A stretch of 64,000 nt of DNA from Diadophis punctatus similis (lineage: Eukaryota; Chordata; Lepidosauria; Squamata; Dipsadidae), in assembly GCA_023053685.1 (NCBI GenBank), contig JALIGW010000013.1:15548001-15612000 (forward strand), written 5' to 3'. Shown here one piece after another: positions 11,701-22,269 of this stretch; the first letter of the stretch is position 1; the number at the start of each line of letters is the position of its first letter. A program made the position numbers and the translations under genes. The notes under the pieces are model-generated. The model was not told the origin of the DNA, ran no database searches, and worked only from the letters and a program-made list of their open reading frames with translations.

Positions 11701-14042
11701 AAAGAATGACTTTTAACTCATAAATGAAACTGAAGCAAAAAGAAGAGAAAAACAGAAAAATATTTCTACTCACTGTGATAACTGATCAATCAAATGTCCA
11801 GAACCTCAATGAGGTTATTTGTATGATCACCTGTTTCCCAATAGTTCTGCTTGTCCCACCAGATGTAGGGCTCCTCCATAAGTCAATGTGACCAGATGGA
11901 CTCCTGAAAATGTACTTCTTTGTCACAGTGCTTGCCCAGTGGAACAATTTTCTCCTATTCCTCCAAGTTTGGATGGGTCCCACACCATTGGTCATTCACA
12001 AGGCTTTTAGGACCAAGCTGTTCCCTTGGGCTTTGGCCAGAGTGTTGACTGACACCATCTCTAAGAATCAGGGTTGCATTGTGCTTTTCCATTTGTTATA
12101 TATTTTTTAAAATAAATACTGCTTTATTTTTAGGGTCATTCTTAATTTCTTTGCATGCTTCTTGTATGTGAGTTGAAACTAGAAAAGAAAAGTTGAAACA
12201 AAACATCAAATCAAAACAAAATAGAGTCAAGCTCTGCCCTTTGATCCGCATTTTTGTGTTGTTATGAGTTGAGCCTAGTATGTAGTTCATTCAATTTGGA
12301 CAAATCAAAAAGTTTATAATACAACTCTGCGGAGCATTCGAAGTAGGGTTTCTAGAAAGCTTGCACATCTTCCTGGACACAATCTGTATGTTGGTAGCAT
12401 GTACAGATGCTGCATTTTGCTGCTAACATCAGTGTGTTAGGTTAGTCTTTTGAAGCAGTCACATATGCCTTCTCCCCTCCCCCCAAAAAAATTTCAAAAG
12501 CTTTAATGCTTCAAAAGGGGGCACTTGATAAGATGCACTTTGAAGCAGTTTTTGGAGTATTTTGCACAGGTCTACTTTCAAATAATAAAAATAATCACCA
12601 TGAGGTGGGGGGGAAAGGATATCAACAAATATCAATATTAGACCAGACTGGGAACATCATTGGGGAATCTAAAAAGTCAAGACAGTGGCCCCAGCCACAT
12701 ATCCCACAAGTCCTACTCTGTAACGTGTGTAAAAATGGGTGGAACATTTATCACATAGTTATGACTGCCTTCTTGACAAGTCATAAGCTTGTTGTCTAAC
12801 ATGTGAATTGATGAGCTCATTGCTAGACATCCATTGAAGTTTAAGATTACAATTCCCATTTTTTCAACATGTTTTTACATTATCGGGTGAGATTCTTTCA
12901 ATTTCTTCATTAGTGATATAACTTTTATTTACAAGTTGAAGAATAGTTGGAATAATCAGTAAAAGAATGATTGGAGCTTTGATTTTAAAAAGGTTACAAA
13001 TGAACTAAGGGTCCAGATAAATTTGGAATAAGATTGTGGAATTAATATAAAATAAACCTTCCCATGGGAAAAGATTTTTGCTTTGTTTTTTAAAAAATAA
13101 ACATAAGACTTTAAAAATTGGACCCTAGATGGAACTAGAGATTATAATTAAAGGAGAATACGCAAACTCAACTGACAATTATTGAATGAAGCAAAATATT
13201 TTAACACCGGACATACTGACTAATATTTTCTAACAATGGATTCAGAAGTTAATTTTAAGAGGGTCTGCTTCTATAAGTAGCTTGTGTTTAAAAGATGTTA
13301 TGGAAAATGAAAAAGTTTTACCTGACAAGATTTAGACTAATTTGAATGTGAATTTAAAAATGACAGTTGTTATACTGGACATACAAAAGAAACTGTTGAA
13401 TGTCTTAATAATAAAAGAGATATAAAAATATCAAGTCAAGAGAGTGACTTGGATAATTTTCCTATACTGAATTTACAAAAGAAGCATGTTAAAGCTTTAG
13501 ATAATTTTGTGACACCTTCAATTTTTTCTATTCTTTTATTTATTTTTATTTATCAATGTATTAATTTAATTGCTGTAACTAATTTTAATAAAATCACTAT
13601 ATAAAAAAGGATTACAATCCTCACTATCCATTACATTGGAGTAGTGATGTCAGAAAATCCTAAAAGAGACACTGTTTTTCTTCTCTTTAATATTTCATTC
13701 TTTAATATGTTATATTATACTATCATATACTATTACTTGGATCCATGACTTCTAAGTCAACTGCATTGTTATTTAAATGAGCATTGAATTTTTCATAAAG
13801 CAATGTAAGGCAATTCACAGGATCCTAGTTGCCCAAGGACTTGCATTTCTGGACTGGAAATATTTTCTGATATATTTGAATCAATTTCTTAGCCACAAAT
13901 TGAAAATTACTTCTCAGTGATTAGGTTAAACCCAAATGCAAAACTCACATAACTTAGGCATCCCTCATTTACATCTTTAATAATGCACATTTTGGAAACT
14001 AATTGCAATGATTTTGTACAAATATTAGTACATTAGCAATTT
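8761..14042. other. long stretch of mostly unrecognised sequence
   Basis: About 5.3 kb of AT-rich DNA. Apart from a possible LINE fragment at 11840-12120, I see no repeat family, splice-bounded exon, RNA gene or domain. The 12.9-13.6 kb part is A-rich with many stop codons and may be an old LINE or untranslated region. It shares a 24-bp exact match (13167-13190) with the inside of the MITE at 18473. Confidence 0.45.
11840..12120 (+). pseudogene. possible CR1/L2-group LINE C-terminal fragment
   Basis: The plus-strand frame around 11910-12045 reads VLAQWNNF...PTPLVIHKAFRTKLFPWAL, which resembles the WNxLP...FKxxLKTxLF end of CR1-group ORF2. It is followed by an AT-rich TTTTTAAAATAAATA tail. 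The resemblance is limited to one motif, so the assignment is tentative. Confidence 0.45.
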
Positions 14043-14283
14043 TCTATCTGTCTGCTTATTTGATGTGTGTGTGTGTGCATCTATGAATCAGTTTTTGACT
14101 CTTCGTGGCTGCCTGAACAAGTTTCTGCAAGAATTTCAGAAGTGGTTTCACATTGCTCATTTCCCAGGACTGAAAGAAAGTGACTGGCCGAAGGTCACCC
14201 AGCTGACTTTGTGCCTAAGGCAGGACTAGGTCTCTTGGTTTCTAGTCTGATGCTTTAACCACTACTCCAAACTCTCTCATTTA
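14043..14283 (-). mobile_element. tRNA-derived SINE, degraded
   Basis: On the minus strand, a tRNA-like head near TAGTGGTTAAAGCATCAGAC is followed by the CCTTAGGCACAAAG...CAGCTGGGTGACC body known in squamate tRNA SINEs. The copy is diverged. Its 3' end on the plus-strand left side fades into GTGTGTG near 14070. Confidence 0.6.
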
Positions 14284-14455
14284 ACTGATGCATTTTAATG
14301 AATTAGTGCTGCTCAGGATAGTCTCTGAAAATACTGAAAGTACTCTTCATGTTGTGATAGATGTCCATATAGCAGTGTTCAAAGGATATGGTAAAAAATA
14401 ACAACTCTCAAGATAGGGGCAATAAAGGTGCAGTTGACAAATTCCCTTTGGTGCA

Positions 14456-14745
14456 ATGCCCATAAAAAAACAGTTGGAGCTTTGCCCGATTCTGGCTGCC
14501 TTCCTTACTTTTTTTGAAGATTTTTTTGAAGATACCTCTGCAGACCTGGATGAACTCACAGATACTGTAACATCATATGTCAGCTTCTGTGAAGACCTAT
14601 GTGTACCGACCAAGAACTTGCAAATATACAGTAACAATAAACTTGGTTCACAGCTAAACTTAAGCAGCTATGTCATTCCAAAGAGGAAGCCTACAGAAAA
14701 GGTGCTCTGCAAAGCCTCTTAGCATAAGCAAATCACTTCTCTTCA
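14456..14745 (+). pseudogene. LINE ORF2 linker fragment (endonuclease to reverse transcriptase)
   Basis: An 88-codon plus frame reads DLDELTDTVTSYVSFCEDLCVPTKNLQIYSNNK. After a frameshift near 14640 the next frame reads TWFTAKLKQLCHSKEEAYRKGA. This order (DL..yt.tVtsYi.fc.d..vPtk....NNKPW.t) is typical of the region between the endonuclease and reverse transcriptase in CR1/Rex/L2-group LINEs. It is a broken internal piece without catalytic domains. Confidence 0.6.
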
Positions 14746-14763
14746 AAGGGATAAAGCATGATG

Positions 14764-14826
14764 GCCGGGAAATTCTGGGAGTCAAAATCCACACATCTCG
14801 AAGTTGTCAAGTTTGAAAAACACTAT
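14764..14826 (+). repeat. fragment of a foldback repeat
   Basis: GGAAATTCTGGGAGTCAAAA...CACATCT...AAGTTGTCAAG resembles one arm of the palindromic repeat at 31320-31475. Only one arm is present. Confidence 0.5.
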
Positions 14827-14910
14827 GCTAAAGCATCTACATCTTTTGGAAGGCTTAGGCAGTTGGTTGGCTGTACAACTGTGTGTATGCCCAGGGAATA
14901 TTTGTGAAGT

Positions 14911-14911
<1 letters not shown>

Positions 14912-14971
<60 letters not shown>
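14912..14971. repeat. (AC)n microsatellite
   Basis: About 60 bp of uninterrupted AC. Confidence 0.97.
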
Positions 14972-14972
<1 letters not shown>

Positions 14973-15118
14973 CTAATGTCATGGATATCAATGTCTATTT
15001 ATATGCCTTTCATATATATGATAACAATTTCATGATGGAATACATGCATGTTAAAATTTTGTTGGGTGAAACAATAGAAGACTTGACCTTAGAAAAAGAA
15101 ATCATTTATGGAGACTAA

Positions 15119-15581
15119 TTAGGAATATTACTAGATGAAAGATATAGATTTCAAATGCTGTTGGCTTCATCAGTTTTATAGTTCAAGTTCACAGCAAATC
15201 TTTTACAGCCTTAGGAAAAATGCTTTGTGGGATGTTGTACTGCACAGAGCAGCCATTTACTGCTTGGTTTTATGAAGAAAACAAAAGCGTCTCTAAGGAA
15301 AATGTTAATACTAAGAAATTGTGTCACATCAGAGTTAAGCTAAATAGCCATTTATTTTTTTTTATTTATGAAATTTATTTGCTGCCCATCTCATATTCAA
15401 CATCTCTAGGCAGCTTACAATAAATACAAATATCTTCTTCATTTGTGACTATTTGAATATCACAGTTCTATTGATTGGAAAAATTGTCAGTTATATAAAG
15501 GATATATCTGATATGGATAAAGTAACTTTGCTACATTTTAAAAATACTTCCCTTTAATTTCCAGAGTGGCATTGGTTCAGC
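15119..15581. other. unrecognised, with a possible LINE tail
   Basis: Near 15350-15425, TTTATTTTT...TTTGCTGCCCATCTCA...AGGCAGCTTACAATA is reminiscent of a minus-strand L2/CR1-group 3' end. The match is weak and the rest is unrecognised. Confidence 0.4.
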
Positions 15582-15589
15582 TCCTAGAA

Positions 15590-15982
15590 CAGTGATGGCG
15601 AATCTATGGCACGGGTGCCACAGGTGGCACGTGGAGCCATATCTGAGGGCACGCGAGGCTTTGCCCTATGTCAACTCCAGACACATGTGCATGCTGGCCA
15701 GCTGATTTTCGGCCTTCTGGAGGGTGGGGGAGGGGCCATTTTCACCCATTGGGCTGTTTTTCGCTCTCCCAGGCTTCAGGAAAGCCTCCGGAGCCTGTGG
15801 ATGGCATAAAACAGCCCAACAGGCCAACTGGAAGTTCGGAAATGTGAAGGCAGTGCGGGGGACTTGTGTGTGCATGCACGAGGGGAGGCCATTGCATTAT
15901 GGGTGTGGGCACACGCCATCGCGCCATCGCACATGTGTGCGCCCTTTTGGCACCCGAGCAAAAAAAAGGTTCGGCATCACTG
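15590..15982. mobile_element. non-autonomous hAT transposon, family A
   Basis: The 393-bp element starts CAGTGATGGCGAATC and ends GGTTCGGCATCACTG. A perfect 8-bp duplication, TCCTAGAA, lies at 15582-15589 and 15983-15990. It is the same family as 2859-3240: both share GGCACGGGTGCCAC near the left end and TTTTGGCAC near the right end. The overlapping frames of up to 95 codons are chance. Confidence 0.94.
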
Positions 15983-15990
15983 TCCTAGAA

Positions 15991-17044
15991 CTATCCTTAG
16001 TCTATGATTGATTTCACTTTGTAAGAATCTCTTTTAATCCATTTGTTTACTCACCAAAATATAGCACAGATTATAAATTCTAGCTGCATTCCCAATTATG
16101 GTTTAAAGTGCTAACATGTGAATCCCCAAGACATCTTCTTTGATGCCTGATTCTTGTGCAACCCAAATTTTGCATTCTAATTTGCCAAGGAACCGGCATT
16201 GAGAGAAGGAAGTGCCACTGAGAAATTCAGTCATGTACAGTAGCTCAAAACCTACTTGCATCTGCATAAGTTGTTATGAATGAATCTATCCTGAGCCTTA
16301 CAAAATTAACCTGGATTAAATTTTAGCACGTACAGATCCAAAAATACAACAAAACAAATCAACAACACCCCAATCAGAATGTTCAGTTAGTTGTGCATTT
16401 CAATGGTTGTTTGCTATTCATATCCATTCACATTCACAGCAGGCATATGGGTAAAGTTTATATAGAAGCCAACAGAAAGGAAGAAGCAACTGAAATAAAC
16501 AGATGGACAGATAGGAAGGAAACAAAATTAAGTAGTCAAACAGATAATATCATATATAGACCAAAAAAAAGGCTTTGTTTTAAAATTATAGAGTTTTATA
16601 AACTCTACAATTCTCCCAGTGCAAAAGTAATGTAATTTCTGTTATGAGTTGTTGGTAAACAAATTTCAGTTATGTGTTGTTGGTAAACAAATAAAAAAGT
16701 CCTTTAAAAGAGCAGTACATGATGGAGATGTGTGAAGCAAAAATTGCCAAACTTCAGCTCTTTGCTTTGCTTGCGATAAACACTTTACTCAGGTATCTTC
16801 CGTAGAACCAGTTGCAAATTAAAGAAAATAATTATAAAATATGTTTACATTAAATATTGAATTGTTAGTAGAAATTGACTACAATATTGTTATTTTATAT
16901 GCAAACCTCTCCCCTTTTAACCATTCAGAATGTGGCTAACCACAAATTTAAAAACAAAAGTACAATTAGAGAAGGTTGCTCTGTTGCTGGCTCTTGTGTC
17001 AGTTTCTATGACATTTTAGAAATATGCAGTTCTGAATGAATATA
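15991..17044. other. unrecognised AT-rich sequence
   Basis: No gene or repeat family is recognised. A short imperfect tandem duplication around GTTGTTGGTAAACAAAT lies at 16636-16692. Confidence 0.5.
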
Positions 17045-17370
17045 GTTTTGGTCACCATATTATAAAAAAGATTTAGAGACTGGGAAGACTGCAGAAAAGA
17101 GCAACACGGATGATTAGGTGGCTGGAGGCTAAAACATATGAAGAAAGTATGCAGGAAATGCGATTTTCTAGTCTCATGAAACAAAGGACTAGGAGTGAGA
17201 TGATAGCATTATTCCAATATTTGAGGGGCTACGACAAAGAAGAGGGGGTCAACTTTTTTTCCAAAGCAAAGAAGGCAAGACAAGAACCAAAGGATGGAAA
17301 CTAGTAAAGGAGAAAATCAACCTAGAATTATGAAGAAACTTCCTAACAGTGAGAACAATTAACAATTAAG
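17045..17370 (+). mobile_element. CR1 LINE 3' region, left part
   Basis: GTTTTGGTCACCATATTATA, AAGAGCAACACGGATGATTA and the following text match the classic CR1 C-terminal coding/3' region. It is interrupted around 17370 by another LINE, and CR1 resumes at 18031 (GTGGAATGGCTTGCC). Stop codons and frameshifts are present. Confidence 0.82.
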
Positions 17371-17844
17371 ATGATGATTAACAAGGTGTTGATCATCATC
17401 TTTAAAGCCCTTCATGGCTTAGGACCGGGCTATCTCCGGGACCGCATTCTGCCTCATACTTCCCTTCGACCGGTTAGGGCCCACAGAGTTGGCCTCCTCC
17501 AGGTCCCGTCAGCCAAGCAATGCCGGCTGGCGGGCCCTAGGGGGAGAGTCTTCTCTGTGGGGGGCCCCGCACTCTGGAACCAACTTCCCCCAGAGACCCG
17601 AACCATCCCCACCCTGCTGGCCTTCCGAAAGGCCATTAAGACATGGCTTTTCCTGCAGGCAGGGGGTTAAAGACGAATCCATCTGAGCTCTCCCCCGGGT
17701 ATGTTTGGTTGATGGATGTTTTTTAATATTGGAATTTTTAATTTTTGTATTCAATTTTAATTATGTTTATTGCTGGTTTCTTGTATTTTCTTTGCTGTAC
17801 GCCGCCCTGAGTCCCTCGGGAGTAGGGCGGCATATAAGAAAACC

Positions 17845-17943
<99 letters not shown>

Positions 17944-17996
17944 ATGAATGAATGAATGAATGAATGAATGAATGAATGAATGAATGAATGAATGAA

Positions 17997-18030
<34 letters not shown>
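17371..18030 (+). pseudogene. CR1-group LINE 3' end nested in CR1
   Basis: A plus-strand frame of 99 codons (17371-17670) encodes VLIIIFKALHGLGPGYLRD...AFRKAIKTWLFLQAG, the same ORF2 C-terminus as at 8187-8760 with fewer disruptions. The untranslated region TACGCCGCCCTGAGTCCCTC...GGGCGGCATATAAG leads straight into a long tetranucleotide array from 17844. CR1 sequence flanks both sides, so this insertion is younger than the host CR1. Confidence 0.87.
17844..18030. repeat. (AAAT)n/(GAAT)n compound microsatellite
   Basis: About 187 bp: AAAT units, then GAAT units (about 17945-17997), then AAAT again. It directly extends the LINE tail. The central block suggests one point mutation spread by slippage. 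It produces a false 122-codon frame on the minus strand. Confidence 0.96.
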
Positions 18031-18031
<1 letters not shown>

Positions 18032-18185
18032 CTTGTGGAATGGCTTGCCTTCAGATTTATAGGTACTTCATTACTGGAGGCTTTTAAGAAGAGACTGGCC
18101 AACCCTAATAGTATTAGGGTTTTCTGCTTGCACAAGGGGTTGGATTAGAAGACTTCCAAAGTCCATTCCAACTCTATTATTCTGT
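18031..18185 (+). mobile_element. CR1 LINE 3' region, right part
   Basis: TGGAATGGCTTGCC...GGCTTTTAAGAAGAGACTGG...GGGTTGGATTAGAAGACTTC...TCCATTCCAACTCTATTATT is the CR1 3' end, ending in the family's ATTCT-type terminus. It continues the segment at 17045-17370. Confidence 0.85.
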
Positions 18186-18464
18186 AATATTCTGCTTTAT
18201 GTGTATCATAGTCCATGAACAAGTAGTCCTGATTATTGCAGAATTGTAACATGGAAAAAAAGAACACATTCATTTTTGAAAGGCAATCTCCCTTTCTTTC
18301 TCCCTTCTTCTGGTTTAAGGACATCGAGAGAAATCAGAAAAAAAGACTAAAAAGACATTTGTTTTCAAATATAAGAACATTCAAATGAGACTCTGTTACT
18401 TACATTTAGAAATTCCAAATTCCAAGAGCAAGATTTTGATTTGTCATGCATAAAGATTTAAACC
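18186..18464. other. no feature recognised
   Basis: A short AT-rich stretch before the nested MITE pair. Confidence 0.5.
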
Positions 18465-18472
18465 TTTTAAAA

Positions 18473-19125
18473 CAGAGGTGGGCTCCAACTTACCTCGCTG
18501 CCGGTTCGCTCCCTCCCATGCTGCGTGGGCGCGCCTCAACTGACAATTATTGAATGAAAATAATTTCTGCATGCGCAGTACTGCATGTGCAGTAATGAAA
18601 AAAATAACAACCCAAAGCCAAAAAAAGATGGCGACCGCATGCACAGTGCCGGAACTCGGCTTCTGCACATGCTCAGAAGGAGAAAAATTTTAAAAACCCC
18701 AAAAAACCAAAAAACCCCCCACATGGCGATGTCCACAGACCAGCACTGACCGATCCGGTTTGGTGAGGTCATCATGACATCACCAGTGCAGGGGTGGGTT
18801 CCTGCCGGTATGCCCTTACCTGTTTTTCACCACAGAACCGAAGAAGGCTGTGGCGTTTGCGGTGCGGGGCTTCCCCCGCCCACTTTCCCCCGCCCGCCTA
18901 GATGCCACCATTTGCATTCTTTTGTCCTCTGCGCATGCGCAAATGCCGGCGTCCAGGCTGGCAGGGGAAAGCAGGCGGGGGAAGCCCCGCGCAGCGAACG
19001 CCACTGCCTTCTTCGGTTCTGCAGCGACCAACAGGTAAGAGCATATCAGCAGGAACCCACCCCTCCACCAGTGGATCATTACCAGTTCAGGCAAACCGGT
19101 CTGAACCGGGTGGAACCCACCCATG
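18473..19125. mobile_element. hAT MITE, family B, host of a second MITE
   Basis: It begins CAGAGGTGGGCTCC and ends GGTGGAACCCACCCATG. The flanks TTTTAAAA and TTTTTAAA are an imperfect 8-bp duplication. The interior matches siblings at 6894 and 48173 (CTTACCTCGCTGCCGGTTCG). Another MITE (18789-19065) sits inside it. A short AT-rich segment at about 18535-18560 is absent from the siblings and matches 13167-13190. Confidence 0.82.
18789..19065. mobile_element. GC-rich foldback MITE nested in another MITE
   Basis: The 277-bp element starts CAGGGGTGGGTTCCTGCC, ends GCAGGAACCCACCCCTC, and is flanked by a perfect 8-bp duplication, CACCAGTG (18781-18788 and 19066-19073). Almost all of it is one inverted repeat: ACCGAAGAAGGC near the left arm mirrors GCCTTCTTCGGT on the right. 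The stem could pair over about 100 bp or more. The central region holds TGCGCATGCGCA (18930-18941). Confidence 0.93.
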
Positions 19126-19149
19126 TTTTTAAAGTAGATGATGGTTTCA

Positions 19150-19232
19150 GAATATTTTCTGGCGTAAGAACTAAGTTAACATAGAAGTTTGATCTTCTGT
19201 GTTATCTTAGTTCTTATGCCAGAAAATATTTC
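19150..19232. repeat. 33-bp inverted repeat (hairpin)
   Basis: The left arm, GAATATTTTCTGGCGTAAGA and onward, is matched by the right arm ending TTATGCCAGAAAATATTTC, separated by about 17 nt. It lies 17 bp outside the MITE's right duplication. Its origin is unknown. Confidence 0.85.
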
Positions 19233-19479
19233 TCATTCCTACCAATATGTTATTATGTAAAGCAATGCAACCTGTAGAGTTTTCACCAGCTAGGTCTAAG
19301 AAATACGAAGTAGATACATGTGTAAAGAAATAAAACATGGGTAAAGAACTTGAGTGGCAGAATAAACTATGGTCTTGTGGAAAACCAGGACAGAATGAAA
19401 GGGAAGGAATGTCAGAATGTTCAAGAAAAAAAAGCTAGTATCAAAAATCAGCTCAAAAACAAAACAGAATATGTATATA

Positions 19480-19913
19480 CAGGGGTGGGCTGCTGGGGGT
19501 TTGCAGGGGTTCCGAAGAACCTCTAAGATTCTGTGCAGTTCAGAGAACCCCCAAATCCCATTCCTGGATGGCCCAATCCACTCCACCCGGCCCCTCCCAG
19601 GAGTACTCATACGGCCCATTTTGGATGCAGGTAAGTGCAGGGGGCACGCAGAGGCTCGGGGAGGGCAAAAAACAGGCCTACCGGAAGTTCAGGAAGGCCA
19701 GAAACAGGCCTGTTTCCAGCCTCCAGAGGGCCCCCGGAGCCTGGGGAGGCCATTTTCACCTTCCTGGAGGCTCGAGGAAAGCCTCCGGAGCCTGGGGAGG
19801 ACAAAAACACCCCCTGTGGTGCAGGAGGCCGACTAGGCCATGCCCACCATGGTCACGCCCACCCAACAACTGGGCAGAGAACCCCTTGCTAAAATTTTTG
19901 AAGCCCACCCCTG
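19480..19913. mobile_element. hAT transposon, non-autonomous
   Basis: The 434-bp element starts CAGGGGTGGGCTGC and ends GAAGCCCACCCCTG, with a perfect 8-bp duplication, TGTATATA (19472-19479 and 19914-19921). The GC-rich interior contains several near copies of AGCCTCCGGAGCCTGGGGAG, which also resemble parts of the family A elements. The frames of up to 139 codons are chance. Confidence 0.92.
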
Positions 19914-19921
19914 TGTATATA

Positions 19922-20399
19922 GGAAGATTATGGAGAAAGGGTGACTAAGCCACTCCATGTACTTAATTAACAGCCATATGGCTGATTTTACTGAAACTTA
20001 TGTTATTCTTTTTCACTGTCTTCATTCAACCGTGGATGACTCAGGATAACTCCCACATGAGAAGATCATATTCATGTAACACTTACCATAAAACACTACC
20101 TAATGAGGAATAATCACAAACTGTTTCAGTTTAGCAGCCAACATTGATAATTTAGGGCAACCTAGTCAAATCTTTCTGGAAAAATGTCTGTCATCTCAGC
20201 TGGTAACTTTCCAAGGACATTCCAGTGATTTTCTTCATCCCAAACTCTTAATCAATATGTTATGAGGAGTATTTGGTATTCTCTGAGTTTGGTTATTTGT
20301 TTGCAGACATTTCATAATCCAATTAAATAATTAATATAATCATTATTTGTTATCTTCTTCATCTACTTTTTCTTTAATGTGCCAGATTTAATCACTTTT
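19922..20399. other. no feature recognised
   Basis: AT-rich sequence between the hAT element and the RTE-like LINE. The LINE's left boundary is uncertain. Confidence 0.45.
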
Positions 20400-20813
20400 T
20401 TCTGGCCATAACACATCATATATGCAAAGCGTGTTTCTTGATTATCACCTCACAGGAGTACCTGTCCAATACTGATAGTGTGCTTCCTCTTACAGTCCCT
20501 GATCATTTAATAATTAGTTCCAAATCCATCATACACAATATTCATGGCAATCTTCTTTCTGTCATTTTTTTCTAAATACCCAGCTTTCACAGTCATACAT
20601 TACCACTGTGGAAACAAAACTACATTACTTTAATAATCTTGAATACTTTTGTCATAGAAATATTCTTATCTTTTATTATCTTGTCTATGTTTGCTATTGC
20701 ATTCTTCCCTTCCTTATTTCTACAACATGCTGTCCATCTTATCTAGTCCAAATAAACAAAAATGTCTCTCTAATTTCTGAGTAATTCAAACTGTTAGTGT
20801 TTCAGCCTCTTGT

Positions 20814-20815
<2 letters not shown>

Positions 20816-20884
<69 letters not shown>
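20816..20884. repeat. (AATC)n microsatellite
   Basis: About 17 tetramer units at the 3' end of a minus-strand CR1 (20885-21170), again a LINE-linked array. It gives a false INQS-repeat frame. Confidence 0.97.
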
Positions 20885-20885
<1 letters not shown>

Positions 20886-21170
20886 GAATAGAGCTGGAAG
20901 GGACCTTTGAGGTCTTCAAGTCCAACCCCCTGATGAAGCAAGAGACCTTATACAATTTCAGACAAATGGTTGTCCAATATCTTCTTAAAAACCTCCAATG
21001 ATGATGCACTCACAACTTCTGAAGGCAACCCATTCCACTGGTTGTTTTCACTGTCAGGAAATTTCTAAGTTGCTTCTCTCCTTGATTAGTTTCCATCCAT
21101 TGTTTCTTGCCCTGCCTTCTGGTGCTTTGGAAAATAAGTTTTTTTTCAAGCTACTGTCTTTTCCATCTTA
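20885..21170 (-). mobile_element. CR1 LINE 3' region
   Basis: AGAGCTGGAAGGGACCTTTG, GTCCAACCCCCTGATGAAGC and TTTCAGACAAATGGTTGTCC are the reverse complement of the standard CR1 3' region. The element is 5'-truncated and lies inside the RTE-like LINE. Confidence 0.88.
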
Positions 21171-22269
21171 CTTTCTCACTTTCTGAATTAAGCACTATAG
21201 TCTTTATCTCTTTCATATATTTCTTACAGAAACACGCTCCTTATTGTAAACATTTTTTTCAGAGAAGTATCAGATATTCTGGTACACCTATTTCTTTTAA
21301 TACAACCCACATTCTTGCTTAATATACACAAAGCTTTGCCATTGTAAGTAAAGAAAAGAAAAACTTCTTAAATTCTCTTTCTCTCTCTCTACCATCCATC
21401 TTATGTTAGCTATCCAATTCTATGTTCCCCTGCCTTTTCTGACGCCTACTGATTATTTGATGTTTTTCTCTCTGTTCTGTAAAATATTAGCAAAGAGGTT
21501 GCTTGTATGATGACTTCTTGTAATAGTTCTCCAATTTGTACATTGTCTTGCACCTCCCCTTGTCAATAAAAGTCTATTCACAATTTTTCCCCAGTATCTA
21601 GGGCACCAACCTCATTTCCTATTTTTTGACATATGGCTCTTAACTTTAACTGCTGTTTTCTTACAGCTTGAAACTGTGCAATGGGTATTTCATATATTTC
21701 TGTCATTTTCTTATCTGACAGATGGTTTATTTTTCTTGATCTCACTTTCAAATGGAGTTCACTCCTGAATATATTCTCTCTTTGAAATTTCTATTATATA
21801 TCTATATTTCTCAGGGGCGTCAATATATTCTTTACATACAGTTTTCTTTTAACTTCATTTGACTCTGTTCAAATCTTCCATGATTATTTTTAAGAAGATC
21901 TAACTTAGTTATAAATTTTCTTCTGATTTCTCTCATCTTCTTAAAAACATATCTCATTTTCTTTTTCTCATCATTTCTCTCTATGATGCTATTCTTTATT
22001 GAAATGTTTTTCCTAGGCCCTTCTTGCTTGATGTTGAAAGTCTGTTTTTTGTCTTAAGTCCTTGCTTCATTTTCTGTCCTTTCCTTGGCTAGATTGTTCC
22101 AAATGCCAATTAGAAATGAGAATCTTCCCCCTTCCCTTTTTCCCATGGTTCCTTAGTCCTGTTTTGCATAAATTAAATGTTCCTTATCTTCTTATATCCT
22201 GACTCTATATCCTCTAGGACAAATATGGCCTGAACATCTACTCTTTTTAATTTTATAATATACTAATAC

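Larger units (their letters stand above)
20400..22250 (-). pseudogene. RTE/BovB-like LINE, inverted 5' portion
   Basis: On the minus strand, broken frames read in order from right to left: a pre-RT block YVFKKMREIRRKFITKLDLL, RT finger text around DTGEKL...GARQCTN, then IANIRWMVERERE and LKEIGVPEYLILL, then NIDKIIKDKNISMT and finally MYDCESWVF near 20590. This order matches the ORF2 middle of RTE/BovB-type LINEs. Many stop codons make it non-functional. The endonuclease is absent. A CR1 fragment (20816-21170) interrupts it. The remaining C-terminus lies on the opposite strand at 22270-22600. Confidence 0.72.
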
